A stretch of 64,000 nucleotides of DNA, from positions 1 through 64,000 of the forward strand of contig NZ_JABWGN010000004.1 of assembly GCF_013363975.1 (NCBI RefSeq), given 5' to 3'. Under the pieces are notes generated by a model. The model searched no databases, was not told the origin of the DNA, and worked only from the letters and a program-made list of their open reading frames with translations. A program made the translations under genes and the position numbers. This document shows, in pieces, positions 16,085 to 25,800 of this stretch. The DNA comes from Nonomuraea montanisoli (lineage in GTDB: Bacteria > Actinomycetota > Actinomycetes > Streptosporangiales > Streptosporangiaceae). The number at the start of each line of letters is the position of its first letter. Position 1 is the stretch's first letter.

Positions 16085-16849
16085 ATGAGGTGGATACGGC
16101 GCGCCATGGAGTTGCTCGGCGAGATCGAGGAGACACAGGAGGAGTCCCTGGCGGCGGCGGCGCGCATCGCGGCGTCGGCCATCGGCGGGGGCGGGGTGGT
16201 GCACACCTTCGGCACCGGCCACTCGCGGATGGGCGTGGAGGAGATGTTCCCCCGCTACGGCTCCTACCCGGGCTTCCATCCCATCGTGGACCTGTCGACG
16301 ACGTTCTACACGCAGGTCGCGGGGGCGAACGGGATGCGGCAGGCGATGTTCATCGAGCGGGTCGAGGGGCTGGCCGAGGCGATCCTGGCCAACTTCGAGC
16401 TGCGGCCGAGCGACGCCGCGATCATCTTCAGCGTCAGCGGGCTGAACGCCGTGCCGATCGAGATGGCGATGGGGCTGCGCAAGGCGGGGCTGTGCGTGGT
16501 GGCCGTGACCTCGATGCGGGAGACCATGGCCGTCGCGCCCGGCCATCCGAGCGGGACGCGGCTCGCCGACCACGCCGACGTGGTGATCGACCTGCGCACC
16601 CCGGTGGGCGACGCGCTGTGCTCGGTGGACGGGCTGGCCGAGCCGGTCGGCCCGGGGAGCACGCTGGCCGCGGTCTCCGTGGTCAACGAGATCAAGGTGC
16701 GGACGGCGGAGCTGCTGGTCGCGGGCGGATGGACGCCGCCGGTGATCTCCAGCGCCAAGCTCGTCGGCGGCCCCCGCTCGGAGGAGCTGTTCGAGGCCGC
16801 CTACCTGGAGCATGCCCGCCGCGCCGCCGACGTGCTCAGGAAGCCATGA
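16085..16849 (+). CDS. SIS-domain phosphosugar-binding protein (UPF0309-like)
   Basis: 254 residues. The SIS fold shows HTFGTGHSRMGVEEMFPRYGSYPGFHPIVDLS, the pattern of the UPF0309/YbcL-type family of N-acetylated-hexose-6-phosphate-like binding proteins, then IFSVSGLNAVPIEMAMGLRKAGLCVVAVTS, the phosphosugar loop with S-x-S. Relatives neighbour N-acetylglucosamine or muramic-acid catabolic genes. Probably isomerises or deaminates the ROK product, or senses it. GGAGGGAG ribosome site; 22-bp gap after the ROK gene, the largest so far in the operon. Confidence 0.82.
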   Translation: MRWIRRAMELLGEIEETQEESLAAAARIAASAIGGGGVVHTFGTGHSRMGVEEMFPRYGSYPGFHPIVDLSTTFYTQVAGANGMRQAMFIERVEGLAEAILANFELRPSDAAIIFSVSGLNAVPIEMAMGLRKAGLCVVAVTSMRETMAVAPGHPSGTRLADHADVVIDLRTPVGDALCSVDGLAEPVGPGSTLAAVSVVNEIKVRTAELLVAGGWTPPVISSAKLVGGPRSEELFEAAYLEHARRAADVLRKP

Positions 16850-17538
16850 GCGCGATCCTGGTGGCCGGCTCGGAGGGCGGCATCGGCCGCGCCTGCGTCG
16901 AGGCGGTGGAGGCGTCCGGGACGCCGGCGTTCGGGGTGGACCTGGCCGACGGGATCGACATCACCAGGCCGGGCGGGGCGGAGAAGGCGCTGGCCCGCGC
17001 GGCCGAGGCGCACGGTTCGGTCTCCGGCGTCGTCCACGCGATCGGCATGTCCGGCAGGTCCCTCGGCGACGGCGGCGTGGCCGACTGCACCGACGCGGCG
17101 TGGAACGAGGTGCACCGGGTCAACCACGAGTCGGTCTTCCGGCTGCTGCGCGCCTCGATCCCGGCCATGCCGGAGGGCGGGTCGATCGTGGTGATCGGTT
17201 CGGCGCTGGGCACCTCGATCGACGACGACTTCCGCACCGTGGCCTACGCCTCGGCCAAGGGCGGCCTGATCCCGTTGATCCGGGTCGCGGCGCGGGAGGC
17301 GGCGTCGCGCGGGGTGCGGATCAACCTGGTCTCGGCCGGGCTGGTGGCCACGCCGATGAGCCGGCGGGCGCGCGAGTCGGAGGCCATCCGGGCCCGGATG
17401 CCCGCGCTCATGCCGCTCGGCGCCCGGCCGTGCCGGCCGGAGGAGGTGGCGCAGGCTGTGCTCTGGCTGCTGTCGCCGGCCTCCGGGCGGACCACGGGCG
17501 CGGTGATCCCCGTCGACGGAGGGTGGCATCTGCGATGA
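16846..17538 (+). CDS. Short-chain dehydrogenase/reductase
   Basis: 230 residues, classical SDR. SAILVAGSEGGIGRACVEA is the cofactor motif G-x-x-x-G-x-G, VVHAIGMSGRS replaces the usual NNAG, AYASAKGGLIPLIRVAAREAASRGVRINLVSAG contains the catalytic Tyr and Lys (YASAK), and TGAVIPVDGGW is the family's end. It likely oxidises a hydroxyl of the sugar or its derivative with NAD(P). ATGA overlaps on both sides bind it to the SIS and FAD genes. Confidence 0.9.
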   Translation: MSAILVAGSEGGIGRACVEAVEASGTPAFGVDLADGIDITRPGGAEKALARAAEAHGSVSGVVHAIGMSGRSLGDGGVADCTDAAWNEVHRVNHESVFRLLRASIPAMPEGGSIVVIGSALGTSIDDDFRTVAYASAKGGLIPLIRVAAREAASRGVRINLVSAGLVATPMSRRARESEAIRARMPALMPLGARPCRPEEVAQAVLWLLSPASGRTTGAVIPVDGGWHLR

Positions 17539-18758
17539 ACGTGCTGTGGGAAGGCGACGTGGTGGTGGCGGGCGGCGGCAGCGCGGGGTGCGCGGCCGCC
17601 GTGGCCGCCGTGCGGTCCGGGGCGTCGTGCCTGCTCGTGGAGTCGGCCGGGTTCCTCGGCGGCACGGGCGCCGCGGTGCTCGACACCTTCTACGGCTTCT
17701 ACTCCCCCGGCCCGGAGGCGCCGCGGGTCGTCGGCGGCGTCGGCTGGGAGGTGTGCGAGCGGCTGTTCGCGGCCGGGGCCGCCTTCGAGCGGCCCAACAC
17801 CTACGGCGCGGGGACCGGGGTGACGTACGAGCCGGAGGAGCTGAAGGTCGTCTGGGACGAGCTGACCGCGGACGCCGAGGTGCTGCTGCACGCCCGGGTC
17901 TGCGACGTCGTGCCGGGCGAGGGCGTCGTCGTGGAGACGGTGGCGGGACGGTTCCTGGTCAGGGCGCGGGTGGTGGTGGACGCCACCGGGGACGCCGAGG
18001 TGGCCTGGCGGGCCGGGGCGGCCCTGGACCGGCCGGGCATGCGGCGCCAGCCGATGACGACGACGTTCCGGCTCGGCGGGGTGGACCCGTCGCTCACGAG
18101 CACGGCGGAGCTGCACGCGCTGATGGCCGGCGCGGACCTGCCGCGGCGCGAGGGGTCGATCCACCGGACCGTGCACGAGGGCATCGTGCACACCAACCTC
18201 ACCCGGGTGAGCGGGCTCGACCCGACCGACCCGTTCGAGCTGTCGCGGGCGGAGCGGGAGGGGCGGCGCCAGGTCGGCGCGTACGTCCGGTTCCTGCGCG
18301 AGGAGGTCCCGGGGTACGGCTCGGCCGTGCTGCTGGGCACGTCCGCGCGGATCGGGGTGCGCGAGTCGCGGCGGCTGGCCGGCCGCTACGTCCTGACCCG
18401 CGACGACGTGCTGGCCGGGCGGGACTTCCCCGACGCGATCGCCCGCTGCGGCGCGCCCATCGAGGACCACGACTCGGGGTCCGGCACCCGGTGGGAGTAC
18501 GTCCGCGACTTCCGCACCTACGGCATCCCGTACCGGTGCCTGCTGCCCGTGGACGTGGGCGGGCTGATCGTGGCGGGGCGGTGCCTGTCGGCCACGCACG
18601 ACGCCCACGCCTCCGCCCGTTCCATGGGCCAGTGCATGGCGATGGGCCAGGCGGCGGGGACGGCCGCGGCGCTGGCGGTGAAGGCGGGCGTGGAGCCCGC
18701 GGAGGTGGACGCGGGCCTGCTGCGCGAGCGGCTGCGCGAGGAAGGAGCCCTGCTGTGA
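17535..18758 (+). CDS. FAD-dependent oxidoreductase (FAD_oxidored family)
   Basis: 407 residues. GDVVVAGGGSAGCAAAVAAVRSGASCLLVESAGFLGGTGAA gives the G-x-G-x-x-G dinucleotide motif plus the ESAGFLGG loop typical of the FAD_oxidored (PF12831) group. VVDATGDAEVAWRAGA is the second FAD strand and RCLSATHDAHASARSMGQCMAMGQAAGTAAALA the C-terminal FAD site. Family members oxidise or reduce sugar- and polyol-like compounds; precise reaction unknown. Start ATG overlaps the SDR stop. Confidence 0.87.
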   Translation: MNVLWEGDVVVAGGGSAGCAAAVAAVRSGASCLLVESAGFLGGTGAAVLDTFYGFYSPGPEAPRVVGGVGWEVCERLFAAGAAFERPNTYGAGTGVTYEPEELKVVWDELTADAEVLLHARVCDVVPGEGVVVETVAGRFLVRARVVVDATGDAEVAWRAGAALDRPGMRRQPMTTTFRLGGVDPSLTSTAELHALMAGADLPRREGSIHRTVHEGIVHTNLTRVSGLDPTDPFELSRAEREGRRQVGAYVRFLREEVPGYGSAVLLGTSARIGVRESRRLAGRYVLTRDDVLAGRDFPDAIARCGAPIEDHDSGSGTRWEYVRDFRTYGIPYRCLLPVDVGGLIVAGRCLSATHDAHASARSMGQCMAMGQAAGTAAALAVKAGVEPAEVDAGLLRERLREEGALL

Positions 18759-18786
18759 CGGTCGTCGTCGTGCGGAGGGTGCCGCT

Positions 18787-19797
18787 GTGACGGTCCGCAC
18801 CGTGCTGGGTGACGTCGAGGAGCTCGGCGTCACCTACGCCCACGAGCATCTGTTCATGACCGGCGGCTGGCCGGTGCGCGAGGAGCCGGACTACCGGCTC
18901 GACTCCCTCGACGCGGCCGTGGCGGAGGTGTCGGCGGCGCGCCGGCTCGGCCTGTCGGCCGTGGTGGAGATGACGCCGCTGGGCTTCGGCCGCAGCCCGT
19001 CGCTGATGAGGGAGCTGGCCGAGCGGACTGGCCTGCACGTCGTCGCGGTGACGGGCTTCCACAAGAGCCGCTACTACGCCGACGACCACTGGCTGCACCG
19101 CTACGCGGCCGACGAGATCACCGAGCTGCTGGTGTCGGAGATCGAGCTCGGCATGGACGAGTACGGCCTGGTCGGTCCCCTGGTACGGCGTTCGCCCGCC
19201 CGGGCGGGCGCCATCAAGATCGCCACCGGTTACCACGCGCTCGGCCGCGGGGTGGGACGCCTGGTCGGGGCGGTGGCCGCCGCCGCGCTGGCCACCGGCG
19301 TGCCGGTCGTGAGCCACTGCGACAAGGGCACGATGGGCCACGAGCTGCTCGACGCGCTGGCGGCCGAGGGGGTCGCGGCGGACCGGGTGGTGCTCGGGCA
19401 CATCGACCACAACCCCGACGCCGGATATCTCGTCTCCTTGGCGGAAAGAGGGGCCTATCTGGCTTTCGACCGGCCGGGCCGGATCAAGTACGGCACGGAT
19501 CAGGAGATCGTCGCGCTCGTCGCGGAGCTGGCCGGGCACGGCCTGGGCGACCGGCTGCTGTTCGGCATGGACCTGGCGCGCCGGTCGTACTGGCCGAGCC
19601 TGGGTGGCGGGCCGGGGCTGACGTACCTGCTGGAGAGGTTCGTGCCGCGGCTGGAGGCCGCGGGTCTCGGCGAGGTGGCGGCGGCGGCGCTGACCGGCAA
19701 CCCGGGCGCCGCCTTCGCGCTCCGCGGCGCCGGAGGGAGGCTCCGCGAGAGCCCGGCCGGGCCCCCGAGGGTCCGGCCGGGCTCCTCGACGGGCTAG
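18787..19797 (+). CDS. Phosphotriesterase-family (PHP/lactonase) metallohydrolase
   Basis: 336 residues, amidohydrolase superfamily. The binuclear metal ligands are all visible: YAHEHLF (H-x-H), AGAIKIATGYH (carboxylated Lys), VVSHCDKG, VLGHIDHNPD and LFGMDLARR (final Asp). Family enzymes hydrolyse lactones or phosphorylated sugar lactones as well as organophosphates. As the last gene of the operon it may open a sugar lactone made by the SDR or FAD enzyme (inference). GTG start with a GGAGGG ribosome site. The last ~20 codons are encoded by a strong hairpin and overlap the convergent neighbour. Confidence 0.88.
   Translation: MTVRTVLGDVEELGVTYAHEHLFMTGGWPVREEPDYRLDSLDAAVAEVSAARRLGLSAVVEMTPLGFGRSPSLMRELAERTGLHVVAVTGFHKSRYYADDHWLHRYAADEITELLVSEIELGMDEYGLVGPLVRRSPARAGAIKIATGYHALGRGVGRLVGAVAAAALATGVPVVSHCDKGTMGHELLDALAAEGVAADRVVLGHIDHNPDAGYLVSLAERGAYLAFDRPGRIKYGTDQEIVALVAELAGHGLGDRLLFGMDLARRSYWPSLGGGPGLTYLLERFVPRLEAAGLGEVAAAALTGNPGAAFALRGAGGRLRESPAGPPRVRPGSSTG
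19749..19784. terminator. Bidirectional terminator-like hairpin inside the phosphotriesterase 3' end
   Basis: Perfect 12-bp arms GAGCCCGGCCGG (19749-19760) and CCGGCCGGGCTC (19773-19784) around a 12-base loop. It lies before the stop codon of the phosphotriesterase gene and just past the stop of the convergent hydrolase, and so probably ends both transcripts. Confidence 0.65.
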
Positions 19798-20651
19798 GGC
19801 AGGTTCTTCTCGACCTGGTTCTGCCAGCTCGCGTTGGTGTTGATCTCGGGGGTGGCGCCGGCGAACGCGCCGCGCGCGTACGCGTCGTCCTGCAGCCGGT
19901 ACATCAGCCAGGCCGTCAGGTAGCCGAGGAAGCCGCCGCCCGTGCCCTGGATCGTGTTGTGGTCGGCGCCCTTGAGCAGCGCCTTGGCCGCGGCGCCGGG
20001 CACCTGGTCGTAGTACGCCTGGACCGCCGAGTTGGGCGAGATGAAGACGTCGTTCGCGCCGCTGAGGAACAGCACCGGGCAGGTCAGCCTGCTCACGGAG
20101 AACGCGTCTCCCGAGCTCACCCAGACCGGCGCGGGCAGGGCGATGGGGACGACCGTGTCGATGAGGCCGGCGGACTTGGTGGCGGTGTTGACCGAGCCGC
20201 CGGCGCCCTGGGAGTGGCCGACCGCGCCGACCCTGGTCACGTCGAGCTTGCCGTAGAAGACGCTGGAGGAGTCACTGTTGCGGTCGACGAGGTACTGCGC
20301 CGCGGCGATCATCTCGGAGCCGGTGCCGGTCGTGGTGTCGGTCGAGGCGACCACGGCGAAGCCCCAGGAGGCGAGCTGGTTGAGCACGCCGTTGTACTGC
20401 GTGGGCACGGCGTTCGTGCCGTTGCCCCAGGTGATGATCGGATGCTTGAAGCCCCCGGCGCCGAGGTTCGCCGGATAGTAGAGCCGGACGCCCGGGGCGT
20501 CGGCCGTGGTGACCGCCCAGGGGCCGGCCACCTTGTAGTGCGCCTCGACGGTGTCGGCGGCGATGGCGCGGGACGTCGCGCCGCCGGCGGCCTGGGCCGG
20601 GCTCGCGACGACTCCCAGCACGAGTAAGACGGCTGCCGCAAGGAGCCTCAT
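19794..20651 (-). CDS. Secreted alpha/beta hydrolase (lipase/cutinase-like)
   Basis: 285 residues. Signal peptide MRLLAAAVLLVLGVVASPAQA with cleavage expected after A-Q-A. The catalytic triad candidates are Ser in VGAVGHSQGAGGSVNTA (G-H-S-Q-G), Asp in LFLSGANDVFISP and His in LLKGADHNTI; the fold resembles polyester hydrolases/chlorophyllase-like lipases. Substrate unknown. It is divergent from the M28-like gene, and the motif shared with the gntR promoter lies between them, so it may belong to the same regulon. Confidence 0.85.
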   Translation of the reverse strand: MRLLAAAVLLVLGVVASPAQAAGGATSRAIAADTVEAHYKVAGPWAVTTADAPGVRLYYPANLGAGGFKHPIITWGNGTNAVPTQYNGVLNQLASWGFAVVASTDTTTGTGSEMIAAAQYLVDRNSDSSSVFYGKLDVTRVGAVGHSQGAGGSVNTATKSAGLIDTVVPIALPAPVWVSSGDAFSVSRLTCPVLFLSGANDVFISPNSAVQAYYDQVPGAAAKALLKGADHNTIQGTGGGFLGYLTAWLMYRLQDDAYARGAFAGATPEINTNASWQNQVEKNLP

Positions 20652-20665
20652 ACACCCTCCCGAAG

Positions 20666-20681
20666 ATTTGTACGGATGACC
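20666..20681. promoter_or_regulatory. Second copy of the putative GntR operator
   Basis: ATTTGTACGGATGACC is the reverse complement, with one mismatch in 16, of the motif at 9285-9300. It occupies the divergent region between the secreted hydrolase and the M28-like gene, 11.4 kb from the first copy and flanking the far side of the sugar locus. Confidence 0.6.
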
Positions 20682-20729
20682 GGAACTCTCGCTTCACAGG
20701 GGGCGGTTGTCAATGGTTGGATCAGGGCC

Positions 20730-22061
20730 ATGGAACACGTGCCCTCCGCCGCCGAGATGCTCGGCTGGATCGAGACCGTCGTGTCGCAGGGGATCCGCCG
20801 TCCCGGCTATCCGGCCGACGCGTGGACGGAGCGCTGGCTGGCCGACCGGCTGGCCGCGTTCGGGCTGGAGGTGGAGCTGGAGCCGGTGGAGGTGCCGCGC
20901 TGGCAGCCGGGCGCCGGGGTGCTGCGGCTCGACGACGGCACGGAGCTGCCGGGGCTGCCCCTGCCGTTCACCGCGCCGGCCGCCGGCCTGCGCGCGCGGC
21001 TGGCCACGCTCGCGGACGCGCGCCCCGGCGACATCGTGGTGGACGAGCTGGCCTTCAGCGAGGTGCCGCAGTCGTTCGTCCGCACGCTGGCCACCTCGGC
21101 CTACGACCCGGAAGGCGTCTTCGACACGCTCGTGCAGACGATCCCGTTCGGTCCCCGGATGATGGAGGTGGTGGAGCCGGCCCTGGAGGCGGGCGCCGCG
21201 GGCTTCGTCGGCGCGCTGACGGGCGTCCCGTGGGAGACGCACGACTACTACGTGCCCTACGACGCCGTCGAGCGGCCCATCCCCGGGCTGTGGCTGTCGG
21301 CGGGCGACGCCCGGCGGCTCCTCCCCCGGCTCCCCTGCCACGGCGAGCTGGTCGCCGAGTCGACCCGCGACACCGTGACGACGCACAACGTGGTGGCGAC
21401 GCTGCCGGGCGCCTCTCCGCACTGGGTCGTCGTCGCCTCCCACCACGACGGCCCGTGGGCGTCGGCCGTCGAGGACGCCTCGGGCCTCGCGCTCGTGCTG
21501 GCCGCCGCCCGCCACTGGGCCCGGGTGCCGGCCGCGGAGCGGCCGCACAACCTCATGTTCCTGCTCACCTCCGGGCACATGGCCCACGCCGCGGGCACCA
21601 GGGCGTTCATCGAGCGGCACCGCGCCCTGCTCGACGACGTCGTGCTCCCGGTGCACCTGGAGCACGCCGCGCTGCGCTGCGAGAGCGTGGACGGCGCGCT
21701 GCGGCCGACCGCGGACCCCGAGGTGCGGTGGTGGTTCACGACGCGCGAGCCGCTGCTGGAGAAGCTGGTCGCCACGACCCTGGAGGCCGAGCGGCTGCGC
21801 CGCTCGTTCGTGCTGCCGCCCGACGTGTTCTCGCCGATGCCGCCCACCGACGGCGCGTTCTTCCATCCCGAGGGGGTGCCGCTGGTGCACTTCCTGTCGG
21901 CGCCCATGTACCTGTTCGACTCGGCCGACACGCTGGACAAGGTCGACGTCGAAGGGCTGGAGCCGCTGGCCCGCGCGGCCGTGCGCATCGTGGCGGGCAC
22001 CGCGGGCTGGTCGCCGGCCACGCTGCGGGGCGGGGGTGACGGCCGGTCCGCCGAGGGGTGA
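20730..22061 (+). CDS. M28-family-like zinc peptidase/aminopeptidase
   Basis: 443 residues from the ATG at 20730. WVVVASHHDGPWASAVEDASGLALVLAAARHWARVP matches the M28 first metal site (H-x-D) with the ED-A-S-G bridging segment. The surrounding domain has an inserted PA-like region (residues ~60-160, with RPGDIVVDE). No signal peptide is evident, so it may be cytoplasmic. An ATG at 20676 in the same frame falls within the putative operator and is less likely. Substrate is unknown; the last metal ligands are less clear, so activity is not certain. Confidence 0.75.
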   Translation: MEHVPSAAEMLGWIETVVSQGIRRPGYPADAWTERWLADRLAAFGLEVELEPVEVPRWQPGAGVLRLDDGTELPGLPLPFTAPAAGLRARLATLADARPGDIVVDELAFSEVPQSFVRTLATSAYDPEGVFDTLVQTIPFGPRMMEVVEPALEAGAAGFVGALTGVPWETHDYYVPYDAVERPIPGLWLSAGDARRLLPRLPCHGELVAESTRDTVTTHNVVATLPGASPHWVVVASHHDGPWASAVEDASGLALVLAAARHWARVPAAERPHNLMFLLTSGHMAHAAGTRAFIERHRALLDDVVLPVHLEHAALRCESVDGALRPTADPEVRWWFTTREPLLEKLVATTLEAERLRRSFVLPPDVFSPMPPTDGAFFHPEGVPLVHFLSAPMYLFDSADTLDKVDVEGLEPLARAAVRIVAGTAGWSPATLRGGGDGRSAEG

Positions 22062-22208
22062 TGATCCCGCCGTTACACTGCCGTTGTGACCGCCACCGAG
22101 GATCCCTCAGCAGCCGGTCACCGGCGCGTCGCCGTCATCACCGGTCCGGCCCACATGCTGTCCGGCCGCGCGGCAGCACCGCTCCCCCGAGACCGCGAGG
22201 GTGACCGC

Positions 22209-22676
22209 ATGAGACCTCTGTCCGCCGGAGCGGCGTTCCTCACCCAGCTCGTCGTCGCGTCCGTCGCGCTGGCCGGCGCGGGGGCCGCGATCGCCGTCCT
22301 CAGCGTCCTGTCGTACGGCTGCGGGGCGAAGGAGGAGCGGATGACCGAGGCCCTGGTGGGGCAGGACGTCCTGGAGCGGCGCCCCGCCGGGGTCCAGGAG
22401 GTGGGGCCGCGCGGGACGAGCTGCGACGACGACGACCTGTGGGTGAACGTCGAGCAGGTCTACCGCCTGCCCCCGGCCCGGGTCGACGTGCTCGGCTTCT
22501 ACCGTGAGACCGCCGGCCGGGACGGGTGGCGGTCCGGCGAGGAGGCGGGGCCCGTCTGCTACACCAAGGTGATCGACGGCGACGTCGTCGACATGGAGCT
22601 GTCGCTGGAGGACCGGGCGGACACGTACACCGTTACCCTGTCCTCGTCCTCCGAGTTCACCGGCAGCGGATGCTAG
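22209..22676 (+). CDS. Hypothetical single-pass membrane protein
   Basis: 155 residues from the ATG at 22209; the frame is open to a GTG at 22086 and that upstream start cannot be excluded. One N-terminal hydrophobic helix (TQLVVASVALAGAGAAIAVLSVLSYG) is followed by an extracytoplasmic domain with four cysteines, CDDDD near the middle, and the pattern RVDVLGFYRETAGRDGWRSG seen in small actinobacterial secreted proteins. Function unknown; neighbours give no clue. Confidence 0.6.
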   Translation: MRPLSAGAAFLTQLVVASVALAGAGAAIAVLSVLSYGCGAKEERMTEALVGQDVLERRPAGVQEVGPRGTSCDDDDLWVNVEQVYRLPPARVDVLGFYRETAGRDGWRSGEEAGPVCYTKVIDGDVVDMELSLEDRADTYTVTLSSSSEFTGSGC

Positions 22677-22830
22677 GGCCCGCTCTTGGTCGCTTTCCCA
22701 CAATTCGAGGCGCCCAGTGTGCGATGTCTGCGACATGGCGCCGCGGGCAGGTAAGCGGAAGGGTGAACACTGCCGAGGGCCGTCGTGTCACCGGCGCGCA
22801 CATCGTTGTCTACAGGAGGGCTTGGGTCGC

Positions 22831-25800
22831 GTGTTCAGTCGTGTCGCCATCGTCAACCGTGGTGAGGCCGCCATGCGGCTCATCCACGCAGTACGGGACA
22901 TCGCCGCGGAGACCGGCACGCGGATCGAGACCGTCGCCCTGCACACCGACGTGGACAGCACCGCCAAGTTCGTCCGAGAGGCCGACATCGCCTACGATCT
23001 CGGCCCCGCCTCCGCGCGCCCGTACCTCGACCTGAAGGTGCTGGAGCGCGCCCTGGTGGAGACGGGGGCCGACGCGGCGTGGGTCGGCTGGGGCTTCGTC
23101 GCGGAGGATCCGGCGTTCGCGCAGCTGTGCGAGAAGGCCGGGGTCACCTTCATCGGGCCGAGCCCGGAGGCCATGCGCAAGCTCGGCGACAAGATCGGCG
23201 CGAAGCTGATCGCCGAAGAGGTCGGCGTGCCGGTCGCCCCGTGGAGCCGGGGAGCGGTCGAGTCCCTGGACGCCGCCCTGGCGGCGGCGACCGAGATCGG
23301 CTACCCGCTGATGCTGAAGGCCACCGCCGGCGGCGGTGGGCGCGGCATCCGCGTGATCACGAACGAGGCCGAGCTCGCCGACGCCTACGAGCGCACCAGC
23401 CAGGAGGCCGCCCGCGCGTTCGGCAGCGGCGTCGTGTTCCTGGAGCGCCTGGTCACCGGCGCCCGGCACGTCGAGGTCCAGGTCATCGCCGACGGCCAGG
23501 GAACCGCATGGGCGCTCGGCGTCCGCGACTGCTCGGTGCAGCGGCGCAACCAGAAGGTCATCGAGGAGTCGGCGTCGCCGGTGCTCAGCCCCGCGCAGAC
23601 CGCCGAGCTCAAGGCATCGGCCGAACGGCTGGCCGTCGCCGTCGGCTACCGCGGCGCGGCGACCGTCGAGTTCCTCTACCACCCCGGCGACGAGCTGTTC
23701 GCCTTCCTGGAGGTCAACACCCGCCTCCAGGTCGAGCACCCGATCACCGAGGCCACCACCGGGTTCGACCTGGTCAAGGCACAACTGCACGTGGCGTCCG
23801 GCGGCCGGCTCGAAGGCTCGCCGCCGGCGGAGCGCGGGCACGCCGTCGAGGCCCGCCTGAACGCCGAGGACCCCGACCGCGACTTCGCCCCCTCCCCCGG
23901 CCGCATCGCGCGGCTGGACCTCCCCGCCGGGCCGGGCATCCGCGTCGACACCGGCGTCAGCGAGGGAGACACCATCCCCGCCGACTTCGACTCGATGATC
24001 GCCAAGATCATCGCCTACGGCCGGGACCGCGACGAGGCGCTCGGCAGGCTGCGCCGCGCGATGGCGCAGACCACCGTGATCATCGAGGGTGGCGCGACGA
24101 ACAAGAGTTTCGTGCTCGACCTGCTCGACCAGCCGGAGGTGATCGACGCCAGCGCGGACACCGGCTGGATCGACCGCGTCCGCGGCCAGGGCGGGCTCAT
24201 CTCCCACCGCCACTCCGCCGTCGCGCTGGCGGCCGCCGCCATCGACGCCTACGAGGAGGAGGAACGCGCCGAGCGGCAACGGCTGCTGTCCACGGCGTTC
24301 GGCGGACGCCCGCAGGTGCAGCACAAGAGCGGCCGGCCGCTCGACCTCCGGCTGCGCGGCGTCGGCTACCGGGCACGCGTCGCGCGGGTCGGCGCCCGCC
24401 GCTTCCGCGTCGGCGTCGAGGCAGGTGACGACGCCCGCACCTTCGACGTCGAGCTCGACCGCTTCGACCGGCACGCCGGGCACATCATCGTCAACGGCGT
24501 CCGATACCGCCTGCTCACCGGCACGCACGGGCCGATCCACCTCGTCGAGGTCGACGGCGTGACGCACCGGATCAGCCGCGACGAGGGCGGCGTCGTCCGC
24601 TCCCCCGCGCCCGCGCTGGTCGTCGCCACTCCGCTCAAGGCCGGCGCCGAGGTCGAAGCGGGCGCGCCGGTGCTGGTGCTGGAGAGCATGAAGATGGAGA
24701 CGGTGCTGCGGGCGCCCTTCAAGGCGCGGCTGAAGGAATGCGTCGTGTCCGTGGGCAGCCAGGTGGAGACCGGCGCGCCGCTGCTCCGGCTGGAACCGCT
24801 CGCCGACGCCGAAGCCGAGGACACCTCGGCCGCGACGGCCGCCCACCTCGACCTGCCGGCGCCGCCCGGGCAGATCACGGCCCGGCAGCGCGCCGAGCGC
24901 GGCCACGAGGACCTGCGCAGCCTGCTGCTCGGCTTCGACGTCGATCCCCACGACGAGCAACGCGTGCTCGACGACTACCTCGCCGCGCGCCGGGCGGTCA
25001 CCGAGGACGGCCACCGGCCGCTGGCCGAGGAGCTCGACCTCATCGAGGTGTTCACCGACCTCGCCGAGCTGAGCCGCAACCGGCCGGCAGGCGAGGACGG
25101 CGGCGGCGACGACCACGTGCGCAGCCCGCGCGAGTACTTCCACACCTACCTGCAGAGCCTCGACGTCGAGCGGGCCGGGCTGCCGCAGACCTTCCAGGCC
25201 AAGCTCGCCAAGGTGCTGCGGCACTACGGCGTCACCGAGCTGAAGCGCACCAAAGAGCTCGAGGCCGCGGTGTTCCGCATCTTCCTGGCCCAGCGCCGCG
25301 CGTCCGCCGACGCCGCGGTCGTCGCCACCCTGCTGCGCGCCTGGCTGCGCGAGACGCCACCGGACGAGGCGCTGCGCGAGCCCGCCGGTCTCGCGCTGGA
25401 GCGGCTGCTGGCCGCGACACAGGTCCGCTTCCCCGTCGTCTCCGACCTGGCGCGCGGCGTGGTCTACGCCTGGTTCGGCCAGCCGCTGCTGCGCCGCAAC
25501 CGCGCCCGCGTCTACGCCAACGTCCGCAAGCACCTGCGCCACCTCGACACCCACCCCGACGCGCCGGACCGCGCCGAGCGCATCGCCGAGATGGTCCGCA
25601 GCACCGAACCGCTGGTGCGCCTGCTCGGCCAGCGCCTCGTCCGCGACGACGTGGACAACGCGGTCATGCTGGAGGTGCTGACCCGGCGCTACTACGGCAA
25701 CAAGGAGCTGACCGGCGTCCGTACCAGCGAGACCGCGGGCTGCACGTTCGTGATCGCCGGACGCGTGGACTCCTGCGTGGTCTCCTGCGCGGTGAGCTTC

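Noticed and set aside
20676..20729. Upstream ATG for the M28-like protein
   Set aside because: The codon lies within the putative GntR operator and has no ribosome site; the ATG at 20730 is preferred, although the site there is also weak.
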